Of a DNA stretch of 43,886 nucleotides, positions 8,192 to 18,660 are shown in pieces. The first letter of the stretch is position 1; each line of letters opens with the position of its first letter. This DNA is from Acidobacteriota bacterium (GTDB lineage: Bacteria; Actinomycetota; Acidimicrobiia; Spongiisociales; ZC4RG35): positions 1-43,886 of the forward strand of contig SMXW01000111.1 of the NCBI GenBank assembly GCA_004356805.1, read 5' to 3'. The notes beneath the pieces are model-generated. The model ran no database searches. It worked only from the letters and a program-made list of their open reading frames with translations, and was not told where the DNA came from. A program made the translations under genes and the position numbers.

Positions 8192-9427
8192 TCAGTCGGA
8201 TGGGCTGAATAGGGCCTCGGCGGCTTCCCTCGAGAGAGCCTCTGACGTGTTGATGCCGTGTCTGTCGACGGCGGCGTGGATGCCGGTTGCCGGGTCGGGA
8301 AGCTCGACGGGTGAGTCGCTTCCGCCGAGAAGAGTCACCCCCGCCTCCTCGAGGGAACGGAAAGGGTAAGCACGACTCATGCGATCGTTTCCGAGCCTCT
8401 TCACCAGCCATGTTTCCTCCGAGGCAAGGAACGCCGGCTGGACTGAGGCTGTGATGCCGAGGTTCGCCATTCGGTCGATTGCAGAATTGGTGAGGATGGA
8501 GGCGTGCTCAACTCGGAGGCTTGTCGGGTCGGCGCCGTTGCGGATCAAGTCCTCGAAAACATCGAGAACCGAGTCGTTAGCTCGGTCACCTATCGCATGG
8601 ATGGCGACCACACCTCCGAGGTCGAGGGAAGTCTGTCCCATCTCGGCTGCGCGCTGACGGTTCAGTCGGTCGATGCCCCTGGTGTCGGGTCGGTCCGAGA
8701 ACGGCTCGTACATCGCGGCCGTGTGCCCGCCGAGGCTGCCGTCGGAAAAATCCTTCCAACCATGGAAGCGGATACGCCCTTCGGCCCGGTCAATTCGCTT
8801 CTTGGCTTTCACCAGGTCCGCACCCGTTTCGGCGATGACCAGGACGTCCATGTCGATCGGCAGGTCTGGTGCGAGGCGGGCCAGCGTTTCGACCTCATCG
8901 CCGACACCGCACCATACCGGCTCGCCGGTTGAGATAATCCCGGTGACCGACCCAATGCCCATCTCGGTCAAGCCAGCGAGAGCGTCGATTATCTCGAAGT
9001 CGGACGGGGCCGGTACCTGCGGAGCAAGGGCTCGGGAAACCACACCGACGGCGGTTTCTCTGAGTATTCCATTGGGTCGTCCCGAACTGTCTCGGTCGAA
9101 GGAGCCGCTGCGGGGATCGGCAGTGTCCGCGTCGACGCCGGCGAGTGCCAGGGCTGCGTTGTTGGCGACAGCGATATGGCCGCAATACCGATAGAGAAGC
9201 ACGGGACGATCGGCTACGACGTCATCGATATCCGCAGCAGTCGGAAGTCGTAGTTCCGTCACGGTCTCGTCGTTGAGTCGCTGCCCGATAATCGGACCTT
9301 CGACCTGTCCCGCATGGTTCTCAACTCTTGCCAGCACTTCGCTGAGATCGGCGGCACTCATCAGTTCGAGGCCTCTGAGCAATGAGGCGTACCCGAATGG
9401 GTGGAAGTGGTGGTCGTGATACATCAC
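8192..9427 (-). CDS. Amidohydrolase (YtcJ-like) reduced to its barrel
   Basis: This is an amidohydrolase-superfamily, YtcJ-like (amidohydrolase family 3) protein of 411 residues. The metal-binding HxH of the first strand is at the very N-terminus (H7-F8-H9 in MMYHDHHFHP). Later features are YRYCGHIAVANNAAL, GVVAIHAIGDRAND and LGGSDSP near the end. Typical members are about 500-550 residues, with a beta-sandwich built from about 50 N-terminal residues and the C-terminal tail (x-PGKxADLVVL); both parts are missing here. The GTG start overlaps the stop of the IMPase-like gene, so the two are translationally coupled. The substrate is unknown. Confidence 0.8.
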   Translation of the reverse strand: MMYHDHHFHPFGYASLLRGLELMSAADLSEVLARVENHAGQVEGPIIGQRLNDETVTELRLPTAADIDDVVADRPVLLYRYCGHIAVANNAALALAGVDADTADPRSGSFDRDSSGRPNGILRETAVGVVSRALAPQVPAPSDFEIIDALAGLTEMGIGSVTGIISTGEPVWCGVGDEVETLARLAPDLPIDMDVLVIAETGADLVKAKKRIDRAEGRIRFHGWKDFSDGSLGGHTAAMYEPFSDRPDTRGIDRLNRQRAAEMGQTSLDLGGVVAIHAIGDRANDSVLDVFEDLIRNGADPTSLRVEHASILTNSAIDRMANLGITASVQPAFLASEETWLVKRLGNDRMSRAYPFRSLEEAGVTLLGGSDSPVELPDPATGIHAAVDRHGINTSEALSREAAEALFSPSD

Positions 9428-10230
9428 AGAAGATGTTCGGGCATGTGGAGCGCGACGACACTACGGAGTTCGTCGTGGACCTTTCCGTTGCTGGCGACAA
9501 AGACGGGACCCTCGAGAAGGTTGGTCTTCCCCACGTGATCGGTGAACTGCCCGCCGGCCTCGGTCACCAGCAGCATTCCGGCGGCCAGGTCCCAAGGCTT
9601 GACTCCAAATTTACCGCCGTGTTCCCAGTAGGCGTCGAAGCGACCGCTTGCTACCCAGGCGAGATCCAGAGCAGCGGCGCCGAGCCGTCTGGTGCCTCGA
9701 CTGAGGAGCATCACCTCCTCGACAACCTTCAGGTAGGCGCCTGCGTGCTCACGCCGGTCGTAGGGAAATCCGGTGACGACCAGCGAGTCGCCGAGTTGTG
9801 CGGTCTCGGAGACATGAATCGGTGTGCCGTTCACCGAGGCCCCTTCGCTTTCAACGGCCACGTACTCGTCGTTCCGGGCGACATCGATGATGACACCGAC
9901 CAGTGGTCTCCCGTTGTCCCAGAGGGCAATCGAGACCGCAACGTGAGGGATGCGATGGATGTAATTGACCGTGCCGTCGAGCGGGTCGACGATCCAGACG
10001 CGCTTGGAGCGCCAGTCCTCTCCCCCCTCCTCCTCACCGAGGATCGAATCTTCGGGAAAGTGGGAGGCGATAACCGAGCGGATAGCGACCTCAGCGTCAC
10101 GGTCGACTTGGGTGACCGGGTCGACCACTCCCTTGAGGTCGGTGTCGAGCGGTTCAAAGAAACCGGACTGGACGATGTCGGCACCGGAGCGTGCGGCCCT
10201 GACAGCGACCCATACATCACCTTCCAACAT
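9424..10230 (-). CDS. Inositol monophosphatase family protein
   Basis: This 268-residue, Mg-dependent, Li-sensitive-type phosphatase carries GEEEGG (65-70), the metal and phosphate motif DPLDGT (82-87) and a C-terminal WDLAAGMLLVTEAGG segment. Candidate substrates are inositol phosphate, histidinol phosphate and similar sugar phosphates; the sequence alone does not decide. The start chosen is the ATG at 10228-10230 (MLEGDVWVAV...), where family members begin. Earlier in-frame starts (10293, 10479) read through a dispersed repeat and into lnt. It is translationally coupled to the amidohydrolase downstream and divergent from lnt. Confidence 0.85.
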   Translation of the reverse strand: MLEGDVWVAVRAARSGADIVQSGFFEPLDTDLKGVVDPVTQVDRDAEVAIRSVIASHFPEDSILGEEEGGEDWRSKRVWIVDPLDGTVNYIHRIPHVAVSIALWDNGRPLVGVIIDVARNDEYVAVESEGASVNGTPIHVSETAQLGDSLVVTGFPYDRREHAGAYLKVVEEVMLLSRGTRRLGAAALDLAWVASGRFDAYWEHGGKFGVKPWDLAAGMLLVTEAGGQFTDHVGKTNLLEGPVFVASNGKVHDELRSVVALHMPEHLL

Positions 10231-10260
10231 TTGCAGGACTCTACGGATCTGCGCTCCGGG

Positions 10261-10310
10261 CGGTGTAGCGATCAAATACGACGCGCCATGCATTAAGAAC
10301 GAAAATTTTC
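10261..10310. repeat. 50-bp dispersed repeat, copy 1
   Basis: It matches 18611-18660 at 39 of 50 positions with no gaps, and the core (10270-10301) at 29 of 32. It lies between the divergent IMPase-like gene and lnt, where promoters would be expected. Confidence 0.6.
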
Positions 10311-10324
10311 CTACCCTCCCCGCC

Positions 10325-11815
10325 GTGAAAGCGGTTGGTCTTGGCATAGCGGGTGCAGTGGTTTCGGTGTTGGCATTCCCACCGTTTGGCCCTGGGTGGT
10401 TGATCCTGATTGGGATCACCTTGTTTCTCCTCGGGCTGGCACTCGCCTCTAGTCGCCTACAGGGCCTGTTTATCGGCACGGTCTATGGCGTGGCGTTCTT
10501 CGCAGGGCTCATCTGGTGGATATCTGAGCTCGGCCTAGTGGCCTTGGTGCCTCTGGTGCTGCTCCAAGCCGCTTTTCCGGCGGCCTACGGCTGGTGGCTG
10601 GCCCGTTACAACGACCGCCCCCCCGGGGTGTGGCCGGTGCTGGCGGTGGGTGGCTGGGTCATCATGGAACTGATCCGCTACCGCTTCCCCTTCGGTGGGT
10701 TCGAGTGGGGTGGAGCAGGGAACGCATTGTCGGATCAGACGTGGGCACGTGACGGCGCCTCTTTGATTGGAGCCAGTGGTTGGACGGTCATCGTGGTGGC
10801 AGTCGCCGTCTCCTTGGTGTTGTTGATCCAAGGAGAGCGGGGGCGGTGGCTGTGGGTTGCCCCAATCGTTGCCGTTTTGGTGGTGCTGGGTGGGTTGCCG
10901 GGTCGTCTGTCTTCGGTCAATGGTGTCGCGGGGAAGTCGGTCGTAATCATTCAGGGCTCAACACCGTGTCCGTTTGAGCATTGCCCGCCCGACGAGCGTC
11001 TTCGCACCTTCGAGCAGCATCTCGCTCTCACCATGATGATCGCCCCAGGTGAGGCCGACCTCGTCGTGTGGTCGGAGGGGTCGACGGGCGGAGCCAATGC
11101 CGACCCTGTTCAGAACCCGGAGATAGGCCAGGCCATTGGTGAGCAAGCGCGTCGCATCGGTGCGTGGATGCTTGTTGGGAGCGACCGGCGGCTCAGCGAC
11201 ACAGAGTGGATCAACGCCAACGTCGTTTTCAACCCGGATGGTGAGATCGTCGGTGAATATCGCAAGCAACACCCCGTTCCCTTTGGGGAGTACATCCCCT
11301 TCCGCCCGCTGTTCGACTGGATCCCCGCGCTGGCTCAGGTCCCTCGTGACATGATCCCCGGTGAAGGACCCGTGATTTTCGATCTGGAGACGTTCGAACT
11401 CGGATCTGTGATTTCGTTCGAAGGATCGTTCTCGCGTTATGCCCGCGAGCATGTGAGGGCCGGCGCCGGAGTGATCGTCGTTGCGACCAACGAGGGCTCC
11501 TACAGCACAACGCCGGCCTCGGAACAACTCATTGGCATGACCCGGATGCGGGCTGCCGAGTTGAGAGTCCCCGTCGTCCATTCGGCGGTGACAGGGAGGT
11601 CGACAGTGATCGACTCCAGCGGCGCAATCGTCAGCGATGTATCGGGATTGGGGACCCAGCAGATCATCACGGGAACAATCAACCCAGGAGGCGGATCGCT
11701 CTACGCCATCGTTGGTGACGTTTTCTTCTACATCGCCGCATTCGCCGGTGTTCTCATGTGGTGGCGCGCCCGGTCACTGGTAGGTTCGGGTGACCGTTTT
11801 CTCGAGGAGGAGTAG
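10325..11815 (+). CDS. lnt: Apolipoprotein N-acyltransferase-like protein, active-site Cys replaced
   Basis: This integral membrane protein of the nitrilase superfamily is the Lnt family that adds the third acyl chain to lipoproteins. From the GTG start, five or six hydrophobic helices (residues 1-195) precede a periplasmic carbon-nitrogen hydrolase domain (about 205-460) and a final helix. The catalytic Glu (WSEG, E251) and Lys (YRKQHPVPFGEY, K314) are present. The position of the nucleophilic Cys holds Ser (VISFEGSF, S364, codon TCG). In E. coli Lnt a Cys-to-Ser change abolishes activity, so this copy may be inactive or do other chemistry. The GTG start is in frame and just after the repeat. 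It is followed 3 bp later by the acetyl-CoA synthetase gene. Confidence 0.85.
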   Translation: MKAVGLGIAGAVVSVLAFPPFGPGWLILIGITLFLLGLALASSRLQGLFIGTVYGVAFFAGLIWWISELGLVALVPLVLLQAAFPAAYGWWLARYNDRPPGVWPVLAVGGWVIMELIRYRFPFGGFEWGGAGNALSDQTWARDGASLIGASGWTVIVVAVAVSLVLLIQGERGRWLWVAPIVAVLVVLGGLPGRLSSVNGVAGKSVVIIQGSTPCPFEHCPPDERLRTFEQHLALTMMIAPGEADLVVWSEGSTGGANADPVQNPEIGQAIGEQARRIGAWMLVGSDRRLSDTEWINANVVFNPDGEIVGEYRKQHPVPFGEYIPFRPLFDWIPALAQVPRDMIPGEGPVIFDLETFELGSVISFEGSFSRYAREHVRAGAGVIVVATNEGSYSTTPASEQLIGMTRMRAAELRVPVVHSAVTGRSTVIDSSGAIVSDVSGLGTQQIITGTINPGGGSLYAIVGDVFFYIAAFAGVLMWWRARSLVGSGDRFLEEE

Positions 11816-11818
11816 TTC

Positions 11819-13768
<1,950 letters not shown>

Positions 13769-13775
13769 AATCTCA

Positions 13776-13825
13776 AACCTCAGGTTGTACGGCCCGTATC
13801 CGGTACGTAGAACCTCAGGTTCGCA
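13776..13825. repeat. Dispersed palindromic repeat, copy B
   Basis: Two copies of the palindromic 11-mer AACCTCAGGTT (13776-13786 and 13811-13821) flank a GTACGG...GGTACG core. The first 20 bases equal those of copy A at 7972. It lies between acs and trpB2, starting 8 bp after the acs stop. Confidence 0.7.
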
Positions 13826-13870
13826 GTACAAGCGAAGACAAGCCGAGTTTTATGCGCGTAGAGTTCGCGG

Positions 13871-15229
13871 ATGGCTACAAAAATTGTTCTCCCGGAAGCC
13901 GAGCTTCCAACGCACTGGTACAACATCGTCCCCGACCTGCCCTCGCCGCCGCCACCGGTCCTCCATCCGGGGACACATGAGCCGATTGGTCCCGACGACC
14001 TGGCCCCACTGTTTCCGATGGATCTCATCTTGCAGTTGGTCTCGGAGGACAGCTACATCGAGATCCCGGAGGAGGTCCGTGAGGTTTATCGACTCTGGCG
14101 CCCAACTCCACTCTATCGGGCTCACAGACTCGAGGCGCTGATCGGCGGGCCTGCCCGCATCTACTACAAGTACGAGGGTGTCAGCCCTGTTGGATCACAC
14201 AAGCCAAACACCGCGGTTCCTCAGGCCTATTACAACGCCAAGGCGGGGGTGAAGAAGTTGGCGACCGAGACCGGTGCCGGTCAGTGGGGCTCCGCCCTCG
14301 CCTTTGCTTGTTCCCTTTTCGGCCTCGACTGCGAGGTCTACATGGTGCGTGCTTCCTACGATCAGAAGCCGTCCCGGAAAGCGATGATCGAGACGTTCGG
14401 GGCCACCATCCACCCGTCACCGTCGAACAACACCCAATATGGCCGCTCTGTCCTCGAGGAGGATCCGGACACCCCGGGCAGTCTCGGAATAGCCATCTCC
14501 GAGGCAGTCGAGGTCGCCGCGACCAACGAGGACGTCAAATACTCGTTGGGCTCGGTGCTCGATTTTGTGTTGATGCATCAGACAATTATTGGCGAGGAGA
14601 CACTCAGGCAACTCGCCATGGTCGATGAGACCCCCGATGTGATCATCGGCTGTGCCGGCGGTGGGTCAAACTTCTCGGGTCTTGTCTTCCCGTTCGTTAG
14701 GGAAAAGTTGGCCGGGAGGATGGATCCTGTCATTCGTGCCGTCGAACCAGCGGCTGCTCCCTCGCTGACGCGGGGTAGCTATCAGTTCGATTTCGGTGAC
14801 ACCGGTCAGATGACGCCACTGGTCAAGATGCACACGCTCGGCCACCCATTCATCCCCGATCCGATCCATGCGGGTGGACTTCGCTATCACGGGATGGCCC
14901 CGTTGGTCTCCCATCTTCATGAGCTTGGAATTATTGAGGCCGAGGCGCTACATCAGACGGAGACTTTCGCCAGCGCGGTGAAGTTCGCCAAGGCCGAGGG
15001 AATCATCCCCGGTCCCGAGCCAGCGCACGCCGTGGCATCGGTGATGACGGAAGCCGAGAAGGCCAAGGAGTCGGGCGAGGAGAAGGTGATCCTTTTCAAC
15101 CTCAGTGGCCACGGCCACTTCGACATGGCCGCCTATCAAGCGTTCTTCAACGACGAGCTCGTCGACTATGAGCTTCCGGAAGAGCGCATCACCGAGGCGA
15201 TGGCCAAGGTCCCGGTGGTCTCCGGCTGA
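13871..15229 (+). CDS. trpB2: TrpB2-type tryptophan synthase beta chain
   Basis: This is a pyridoxal-phosphate enzyme of fold type II. The 452-residue length and the N-terminal extension place it with TrpB2 (TrpB-like) rather than the classical TrpB of about 400 residues. The PLP lysine is in VGSHKPNTA (K111) and a GGGSN phosphate-binding loop follows ([10 protein letters not shown]). TrpB2 proteins condense indole and serine but are usually not partnered with TrpA through the normal interface. No trpA is adjacent, in line with a stand-alone indole-salvage role (inference). It follows acs after a 102-bp gap containing a dispersed repeat and is convergent with the lipoprotein gene. Confidence 0.9.
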   Translation: MATKIVLPEAELPTHWYNIVPDLPSPPPPVLHPGTHEPIGPDDLAPLFPMDLILQLVSEDSYIEIPEEVREVYRLWRPTPLYRAHRLEALIGGPARIYYKYEGVSPVGSHKPNTAVPQAYYNAKAGVKKLATETGAGQWGSALAFACSLFGLDCEVYMVRASYDQKPSRKAMIETFGATIHPSPSNNTQYGRSVLEEDPDTPGSLGIAISEAVEVAATNEDVKYSLGSVLDFVLMHQTIIGEETLRQLAMVDETPDVIIGCAGGGSNFSGLVFPFVREKLAGRMDPVIRAVEPAAAPSLTRGSYQFDFGDTGQMTPLVKMHTLGHPFIPDPIHAGGLRYHGMAPLVSHLHELGIIEAEALHQTETFASAVKFAKAEGIIPGPEPAHAVASVMTEAEKAKESGEEKVILFNLSGHGHFDMAAYQAFFNDELVDYELPEERITEAMAKVPVVSG

Positions 15230-15236
15230 TCGCTAT

Positions 15237-15259
15237 CCCGTTGCGAAGGTTCGCGCGGG
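15237..15259 (+). terminator. Hairpin after trpB2
   Basis: CCCG and GCGAA pair with TTCGC and CGGG with one bulge, forming a stable stem 8 bp after the stop. There is no T-run, so termination is uncertain. It lies between two convergent genes. Confidence 0.35.
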
Positions 15260-15293
15260 TATAGGGCCGCGGAGATCTTCACAAGCGGGGTGA

Positions 15294-16109
15294 TCAGAGG
15301 CCCGGGCAGTCCGGCTCGCCCGGGTGAAGTGGACGCACCAGAAGTGTGAACGCTGGGGCGTCCATCATCGGATCAGGGTGGGTCCACTGTGTTGATTGGG
15401 TGGCGTCCGCGAAAGTGTCGAGTACCTCGGGCCCATATGTGGTGCACATCCATTCGTTGGGAAGGATCTCCCAATCGGAGAAGTCGGTGTTGTCCAACGG
15501 CCAGTCGCGCACATCCGAGAAGTCCGGGTTGGCGAAGCCGACGCCGGCGATCACCTGCACACGTTCCGGTTGGTATGTGACCGTGTTCCCCAGGGTGGCG
15601 AGTTGGTCCATCACCACCAGGAGGTCGGTGAAAGCGTCGGTTGAGGGGCTGGAGGAGTCGGACTCGATCCCGAGGGCATAGACCGAATATGAGTGTTCTC
15701 CCTTACTATCCCAGTAGGTGACTACTTCGGTGGTGGCGTCGGCGACAAAGCGGGCAGCGCTGTCGTCAATCTCATGTTCCATGTCGGGAAGCCCGATTCT
15801 GTCGATGAGTTCCACGACGGTGCTCATCTGGTCCTCGTTGATCTGACTCTCCAGATAGTTGGGGAGAAGGGGGCCCGGATAGATCGCTATGACCGGTCCT
15901 TGGTGAATGAGTCTCGCGTCGGCCAGAAGGGTGTATCTGGGGCCTCTGGCGAGGACCAGCCCCACAGGGAGAAATCCCCCTTCGGATCGAATCTGAAGGA
16001 CAGGTGCGTCGGGATCGGCCGGCACTTCTGCCCCTGAGCCTCCACCGGTCCCACACGCTGAGATCGCCAGTGTTGCCGCCGTGAGCAGTGCGAATGACTT
16101 CCTTTTCAT
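15294..16109 (-). CDS. Putative lipoprotein of unknown function
   Basis: The 271-residue protein begins with a lipoprotein signal peptide: MKRK, a hydrophobic stretch, then lipobox AISAC with the lipidated Cys at 19 and a Gly-rich linker (GTGGGSG). The mature part is acidic with several Tyr- and Trp-containing segments and a C-terminal EPDCPGL. Two or three Cys remain in the last 55 residues. I recognise no domain. The start is the ATG at 16107-16109; an upstream in-frame start adds seven residues before the signal peptide and is less likely. It would be a substrate for Lgt/LspA and, if active, for Lnt encoded 4 kb away. Confidence 0.75.
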   Translation of the reverse strand: MKRKSFALLTAATLAISACGTGGGSGAEVPADPDAPVLQIRSEGGFLPVGLVLARGPRYTLLADARLIHQGPVIAIYPGPLLPNYLESQINEDQMSTVVELIDRIGLPDMEHEIDDSAARFVADATTEVVTYWDSKGEHSYSVYALGIESDSSSPSTDAFTDLLVVMDQLATLGNTVTYQPERVQVIAGVGFANPDFSDVRDWPLDNTDFSDWEILPNEWMCTTYGPEVLDTFADATQSTQWTHPDPMMDAPAFTLLVRPLHPGEPDCPGL

Positions 16110-16166
16110 GCCGGTTAGATGATTCACCAACTCGGACGGTTCCCGTGGTAACTACGGTGCCGGGCG

Positions 16167-16814
16167 ATGATTCCCATTCTGACCGGACTTGCCGCCGGAG
16201 TCCTTCACGTGTTCTCAGGTCCTGACCATCTGGCCGCCCTGGCACCCATCGCCGTCGAGGACCCCTCGCGGGCCGGTCGGATCGGTGCGTTCTGGGGTCT
16301 GGGACATGGCATCGGCGTGGTCATTGTTGGAGGCGTGGGGCTTTTCTTGCGGAGCTTCGTAGACATCGGGGCCTGGTCTGCGTGGGCCGAGTTTCTTGTT
16401 GGGTTCCTTTTGATCGGAGTCGGCTTCTGGGCGATCTCTCGAGCCGGAAGAGTCGAGATCCACGATCACCAGCATGTCCACAACGAGACATCTCACAAGC
16501 ATGTCCACCCGCATCAGCCCGATGATCGGACCCATCACCACGCGGCTCTGGGTGTTGGGATCTTCCACGGGATGGCCGGCTCGGGGTACCTGTTCGGTGT
16601 TCTGCCGGCACTCGTCTTGCCTACCACTCAGGCCGTTATCTACCTTGTGTCCTATCTGGTAGCAGCCTTCGCGGGGATGAGCATGTTCGCCTATGGGCTT
16701 GGTGTGCTGGTGCGACGTACCGGCTCGGAATGGGTGACCAGGCTGATGTACGGGACGGGTGGCCTGGCTATGGCCGTGGGCGTGGTCTGGGTGATCAACT
16801 TCTGGCCCAGTTGA
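16167..16814 (+). CDS. UreH/NicO-like membrane metal transporter
   Basis: This 215-residue integral membrane protein has about six hydrophobic helices. The first contains HVFSGPDHLAAL (14-25), a signature of the UreH/NicO/HupE-related group of nickel or cobalt transporters. A cytosolic loop between helices holds eleven His in residues 99-125, typical for metal binding, and a second conserved segment FHGMAGSG follows (133-140). Nickel, cobalt or another divalent metal could be the substrate; no urease or hydrogenase genes are in the window to decide. It is divergent from the lipoprotein gene, with a 57-bp gap holding both promoters. Confidence 0.78.
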   Translation: MIPILTGLAAGVLHVFSGPDHLAALAPIAVEDPSRAGRIGAFWGLGHGIGVVIVGGVGLFLRSFVDIGAWSAWAEFLVGFLLIGVGFWAISRAGRVEIHDHQHVHNETSHKHVHPHQPDDRTHHHAALGVGIFHGMAGSGYLFGVLPALVLPTTQAVIYLVSYLVAAFAGMSMFAYGLGVLVRRTGSEWVTRLMYGTGGLAMAVGVVWVINFWPS

Positions 16815-16853
16815 CGCTTCGATTGGCGTTATGTACTTGGCCTATCCCTACAT

Positions 16854-16869
16854 CAGACGAAGGCGTCTG
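16854..16869. terminator. Hairpin between convergent genes
   Basis: CAGACG-AAGG-CGTCTG, a perfect 6-bp stem, lies between the transporter stop and the helicase stop. It is short and lacks a T-run. Confidence 0.3.
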
Positions 16870-16878
16870 GGCGGAATG

Positions 16879-18366
16879 TCAGCCTCGATGAGCACTTGGT
16901 CGGGCGAGTCGGACGGTGAGGTCCCGTCCCCCCATCACCGAGCCATGCAGTTTTTTGACCGCGGTTCGTGCGTCAGAGGCGGGCATCTCGACGAAACCGA
17001 ATCCCTTGGAACGGCCAGTTCGCGGATGGGCGATGATCGTCGCCTCGTGGACCTTGCCGTAGCGCCCAAAAAGTGCCTCCAGTTGGTCAGTGGTCGCTCC
17101 CCACGGGAGGTTTGCCACATAAAGACTCTGTACGTCTGAGGGGCTGCGACGGTTCGGACTCTTGGCCTTGGCAGCAGACCGCCTGGGCGACGGTCGTCGT
17201 GTCTCGAGCTCGGATGATGGCTCGCCAATGCGATGGCCGGCGTCATGAAGGTGCTCCATTCGAGGCTCTTCGATGGGTGCATCCAATCTGAGGGCTCGTT
17301 GCATGCGCTGAACCGAAGGCCGCTGTTCGCCGGTTACCAGGCTCACGACTGTTCCCGCAGCCCCTGCACGAGCCGTCCGTCCCGACCGATGGAGGTAATC
17401 CTTGGGATCGCGCGCAGGATCGAAGTGGATGACCGATGCCACAGCGTCAACGTGGATTCCTCGCGCGGCAACATCGGTGGCAATGAGTGCCTGTGCCCTG
17501 CCGGATGAGAATGCTTCGAGGGCTCTGTTGCGTTGGTTCTGTGAGCGTCCTCCATGCATGGCGACTGCGTCAATACCGGCCTTGTCGAGTTGGCGAGCGA
17601 GCCTGTCGGCACCGTGGCGAGTACGCGTGAACACGATGGTTTTCCCCATCTCGTCGATCAGGTCGGCGGTGTGTTGGACCCGGTCGTGGTGCTGTACCAA
17701 CCAGAAGTGATGTCTGGCGTCGACGGTCTCCGATTTTACCGTTCCGGTCTCGTGATGGGCTGGGTCGCTTTGGTACTCACGAATGAGCACAGCCACGTCA
17801 CCGTCGAGCGTCGCCGAGTAGAGCAGTGTCTGGCGGTTCGAGGAGGTTTGGTCCAGGATTCGGCGCACAGCCGGGAGAAATCCCATGTCAGCCATACGGT
17901 CCGCTTCGTCCACGACGACGATGTCGACGTCGCTCAGGTCGATTGACCTCTGCTCGATCAGATCTTCCAGTCGTCCTGGAGTTGCTACGAGGACGTCGAC
18001 ACCCTTGCGGAGGGCGCCCTTCTGGGGGCCGTATCCGACCCCGCCATAGATGGCGAACACGTAACGGTTGACGGTTCTGGCGAGCGGAGCCAACTCGTGT
18101 TTGATCTGCTCGGCCAGCTCTCGTGTTGGAGCCAGGATGAGGGCACGGGGCCGTCGCCTGGTGGCCTTGCCGACCGTGGCGAGAAGGGGCAGACCGAAGG
18201 CGAGAGTCTTGCCGGATCCGGTCGGCGCCTTGCCGCAAACGTCCTTGCCGGCGAGGACATCCGGGATGGTGGCCTCCTGGACAGGGAAGGGCTCAACGAT
18301 CTTGCTTTTAGCAAGAGATTGCACGAGAGGGTCGGGCAGCCCGAGATGGGCGAACGTGGACGTCAT
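16879..18366 (-). CDS. DEAD-box RNA helicase with C-terminal RRM domain
   Basis: This 495-residue ATP-dependent RNA helicase has the Walker A APTGSGKT at 47-54, motif Ia APTREL at 80-85, DEAD at 153-156, SAT at 184-186 and HRSGRTAR at 326-333. A basic, low-complexity linker (about 380-410) leads to a complete RNA-recognition motif: RNP2 LYVANL at 415-420 and RNP1 KGFGFVEM at 454-461. Canonical RRMs are uncommon at the end of bacterial DEAD-box proteins, which more often carry basic tails or the DbpA-type domain. It probably remodels structured RNA in ribosome assembly or cold adaptation (inference). The 276-bp gap upstream suggests a long leader. GAGGA lies 7 nt before the ATG. Confidence 0.92.
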   Translation of the reverse strand: MTSTFAHLGLPDPLVQSLAKSKIVEPFPVQEATIPDVLAGKDVCGKAPTGSGKTLAFGLPLLATVGKATRRRPRALILAPTRELAEQIKHELAPLARTVNRYVFAIYGGVGYGPQKGALRKGVDVLVATPGRLEDLIEQRSIDLSDVDIVVVDEADRMADMGFLPAVRRILDQTSSNRQTLLYSATLDGDVAVLIREYQSDPAHHETGTVKSETVDARHHFWLVQHHDRVQHTADLIDEMGKTIVFTRTRHGADRLARQLDKAGIDAVAMHGGRSQNQRNRALEAFSSGRAQALIATDVAARGIHVDAVASVIHFDPARDPKDYLHRSGRTARAGAAGTVVSLVTGEQRPSVQRMQRALRLDAPIEEPRMEHLHDAGHRIGEPSSELETRRPSPRRSAAKAKSPNRRSPSDVQSLYVANLPWGATTDQLEALFGRYGKVHEATIIAHPRTGRSKGFGFVEMPASDARTAVKKLHGSVMGGRDLTVRLARPSAHRG

Positions 18367-18642
18367 GATGTTTCCTCACCCCATGGCGGGGCAGTTGAGT
18401 GGCTCTGCGCTCTCGCCCGACCGAGCGGCATTCATCGCCTTACTGGTCGAGGGGCGGTTGGAGAGGCAGTCCAACCGGGTGAGAGGTCGGTCGTGGTATC
18501 ACCGGGGAAGCGACGTTGCGCTGGCCTCCACCCGATGCGACCTGTCAAATGATACCAGTGATCCGATCTACCACCAGTCGGGACATTTCAGCCGTTGTCC
18601 AGCTTGTACGCGGCGCAATGATCAAATGCGACGCGCCATGCC
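18367..18642 (-). other. Leader/intergenic region upstream of the helicase gene
   Basis: A 276-bp gap between two same-strand genes. On the reverse strand it contains a TTGACA hexamer (18542-18547) as a possible -35 without a clear -10, an inverted repeat GGTTGGA/TCCAACC with a 7-nt loop, and CCCC-N5-GGGG just before the ribosome binding site. Copy 2 of the 50-bp repeat overlaps its distal end. A structured 5' leader is plausible for an RNA helicase gene. No known riboswitch was recognised. Confidence 0.4.
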
Positions 18643-18660
18643 TTAGGAACGCGTTTTTTC
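18611..18660. repeat. 50-bp dispersed repeat, copy 2
   Basis: Matches 10261-10310 at 39 of 50 positions without gaps. It overlaps the last codons and stop of the aminotransferase gene (stop at 18643-18645) and extends into the helicase leader. Confidence 0.6.

Noticed and set aside
8038-8208. Open frame of 56 codons on the + strand (MWSLSADVLPAGG...)
   Set aside because: It looks vaguely protein-like but has no ribosome binding site or promoter and overlaps the convergent amidohydrolase end. I know no family.
10231-10479. N-terminal extension of the IMPase-like protein
   Set aside because: It runs through the 50-bp repeat and opposite lnt. Family members start at the internal ATG.
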